From Agrobacterium arsenijevicii (GTDB lineage Bacteria; Pseudomonadota; Alphaproteobacteria; Rhizobiales; Rhizobiaceae), in assembly GCA_000949895.1 (NCBI GenBank), contig JWIT01000017.1, forward strand, positions 31,023-95,022: DNA of 64,000 nt. Direction: 5' to 3'. This document shows, in pieces, positions 62,990-64,000 of the stretch (within the stretch, counting starts at the first letter, position 1; the number at the start of each line of letters is the position of its first letter). The notes under the pieces were generated by a model, which saw nothing but the letters and a program-made list of their open reading frames with translations, did no database searches and had not been told where the DNA came from. The position numbers were made by a program, and so were the translations under genes.

Positions 62990-64000
62990 TCGTTCATCCC
63001 TCCCGGCGCATCGAGCGCGCCTTCGTCGCGATCGGCCTTATCCTGATCGCGAGCACGCCCGCTCTGGCGCAGCAAGGTCAAGTGCTGACGACCCTGGAAA
63101 ACTCCGTCGTTGCGGCCGCCAAGGGCTGGGAGACGACGGTCATGGATGCGGCGCGGTCGTTGTTCTGGATCCTTGCCGGAATCGAGGTCGGCATCGCCGC
63201 TGTATGGTTGGCGATCAATGCTGCCTCGCTCGACAGCTGGTTTGCCGAGCTCGTGAAGCGCATTATGTTCATCGGGCTGTTCGCCTTCATTCTCAATGAG
63301 GGGCCGGCGTTTGCAAAGACGGTCGTCGACAGTCTCTACCAGATTGGTGCTGGCGGCGGGTCGGCCTCTCCCGCCAACATTTTCGACGCCGGTATTCGTG
63401 TCGCGACCAAGATGTCCGAACAGGCGAAGTTCGGACTGTGGGAAGACAACGCGCTCGCCATCGCCGCCGTGTTCGCCATGGTCGTGGTCGTCGTCTGCTT
63501 CTCGCTCGTTGCCGCGATCTTCGTCTCGGTGATGGTGGAAATGTATGTCGGGCTGCTCGCCGGCATGATCATGCTCGGATTGGGTGGCACATCCTACACC
63601 AAGGATTTCGCTATCAAATATCTGGTCTACGCCTTCTCCGTCGGCATGAAACTGATGGCGCTGGTGATGATTTCCAAGATCGGCTCCGACATCCTGCTGG
63701 GCCTGGCGGAGGCACCAACCGCAACTTCCGAGCAGTTCATCACTACACTGGCGATCGCCGGCATCTCCGTCGTGGTTTTCGTCATCGCCATGTATGTACC
63801 GCCGATCCTGCAGGGTGTCGTTCAGGGTGCTTCCGTATCCGGGGGAATGGAAGCCATTCGCCATGGCGCGCAGGCCGCATCCTTTGCGGCGGGTGCCGGC
63901 TTTCTGGCGACGGCAGCAGCAAGCCGAGGTTTTCAGGCAGCAGGAGCGGCACGGGCAGGGGGAGCGTCCCTCGGTAGTGCCGCCATGCGTGGCATAGAGG
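62983..64000 (+). CDS. trbL: TrbL, VirB6-like membrane protein (cut by window edge)
   Basis: From ATG 62983, overlapping the trbK stop, at least 339 codons remain open to the edge. A signal-like start (AFVAIGLILIASTPALAQQG) leads to several membrane segments (SLFWILAGIEVGIAAVWLAI; AIAAVFAMVVVVVCFSLVAA; FITTLAIAGISVVVFVIAMY). A glycine/alanine-rich tail begins near 63840. The remaining trb genes (F, G, H, I) are expected beyond the window. Confidence 0.93.
   Translation, partial: MVIVHPSRRIERAFVAIGLILIASTPALAQQGQVLTTLENSVVAAAKGWETTVMDAARSLFWILAGIEVGIAAVWLAINAASLDSWFAELVKRIMFIGLFAFILNEGPAFAKTVVDSLYQIGAGGGSASPANIFDAGIRVATKMSEQAKFGLWEDNALAIAAVFAMVVVVVCFSLVAAIFVSVMVEMYVGLLAGMIMLGLGGTSYTKDFAIKYLVYAFSVGMKLMALVMISKIGSDILLGLAEAPTATSEQFITTLAIAGISVVVFVIAMYVPPILQGVVQGASVSGGMEAIRHGAQAASFAAGAGFLATAAASRGFQAAGAARAGGASLGSAAMRGIE

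Noticed and set aside
62914..63864. Minus-strand frame rich in His and Asp opposite trbL
   Set aside because: Antisense shadow of TrbL; the composition comes from reading GC-rich membrane-protein codons backwards.
1..64000. CRISPR arrays, tRNA and rRNA genes
   Set aside because: No regularly spaced repeats or recognisable tRNA/rRNA sequence were seen on either strand by eye.

Overview
The window is part of a large conjugative repABC plasmid of an alphaproteobacterium, most likely Rhizobium/Agrobacterium (Rhizobiales). The evidence is a repABC replication/partition cassette (20.4-23.9 kb) with a counter-transcribed RNA in the repB-repC gap, two RepB-type parS palindromes (26.1-26.3 kb), and a quorum-sensing controlled traI-trbBCDEJKL mating-pair-formation operon (57.2 kb to the window edge). 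Typical rhizobial accessory genes are also present, including an RHE_PE00001-like protein, plasmid tyrosine recombinases, VapBC, HigBA and HipBA. I saw no rRNA, tRNA or CRISPR array.

Layout. 0-5 kb: a WYL (BrxR-like) regulator divergent from a large NPPW adenine methylase that overlaps a small PD-(D/E)XK nuclease. 5-18 kb: recombinases and recombinase fragments, a broken DUF4143 ATPase, VapBC, a nuclease plus HNH-ATPase pair, HigBA, a tail-anchored protein with KPIFPL repeats, and a lytic transglycosylase. 18-27 kb: HipBA, repABC, a broken CoiA-like gene, the parS pair, and a decayed luxI/traI copy that keeps its tra box. 27-31 kb: a methyltransferase / unknown / acetyltransferase trio and an RNA-like structured intergenic block. 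31-46.7 kb: a defence island. It holds a nuclease-like/winged-helix pair, a second methylase + small nuclease module with a divergent HTH regulator, a Septu-like HNH/ATPase pair, and a compact operon of four TIR-type proteins plus one SLOG-type protein. The last TIR gene is split by an IS2-group element. 46.8-57 kb: a peptide-type ABC importer operon with CapA-like, PepT and citrulline-hydrolase-like (CtlX) genes. 57-64 kb: traI and trb genes.

How it fits together. The backbone (rep, parS, traI/trb) replicates, segregates and transfers the plasmid. The toxin-antitoxin pairs stabilise it. At least four probable anti-phage or anti-plasmid modules and one catabolic operon are cargo. Most of the cargo (27.4-57.1 kb) lies between the decayed and the intact traI copy, which are direct repeats. 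The strongest candidate for something new is the TIR/SLOG operon at 41.4-46.7 kb, followed by the duplicated methylase-nuclease architecture. At the DNA level, GGGNAGGG octamers change strand preference at about 26.5 kb, next to parS. All calls rest on reading the sequence; no database search was run.
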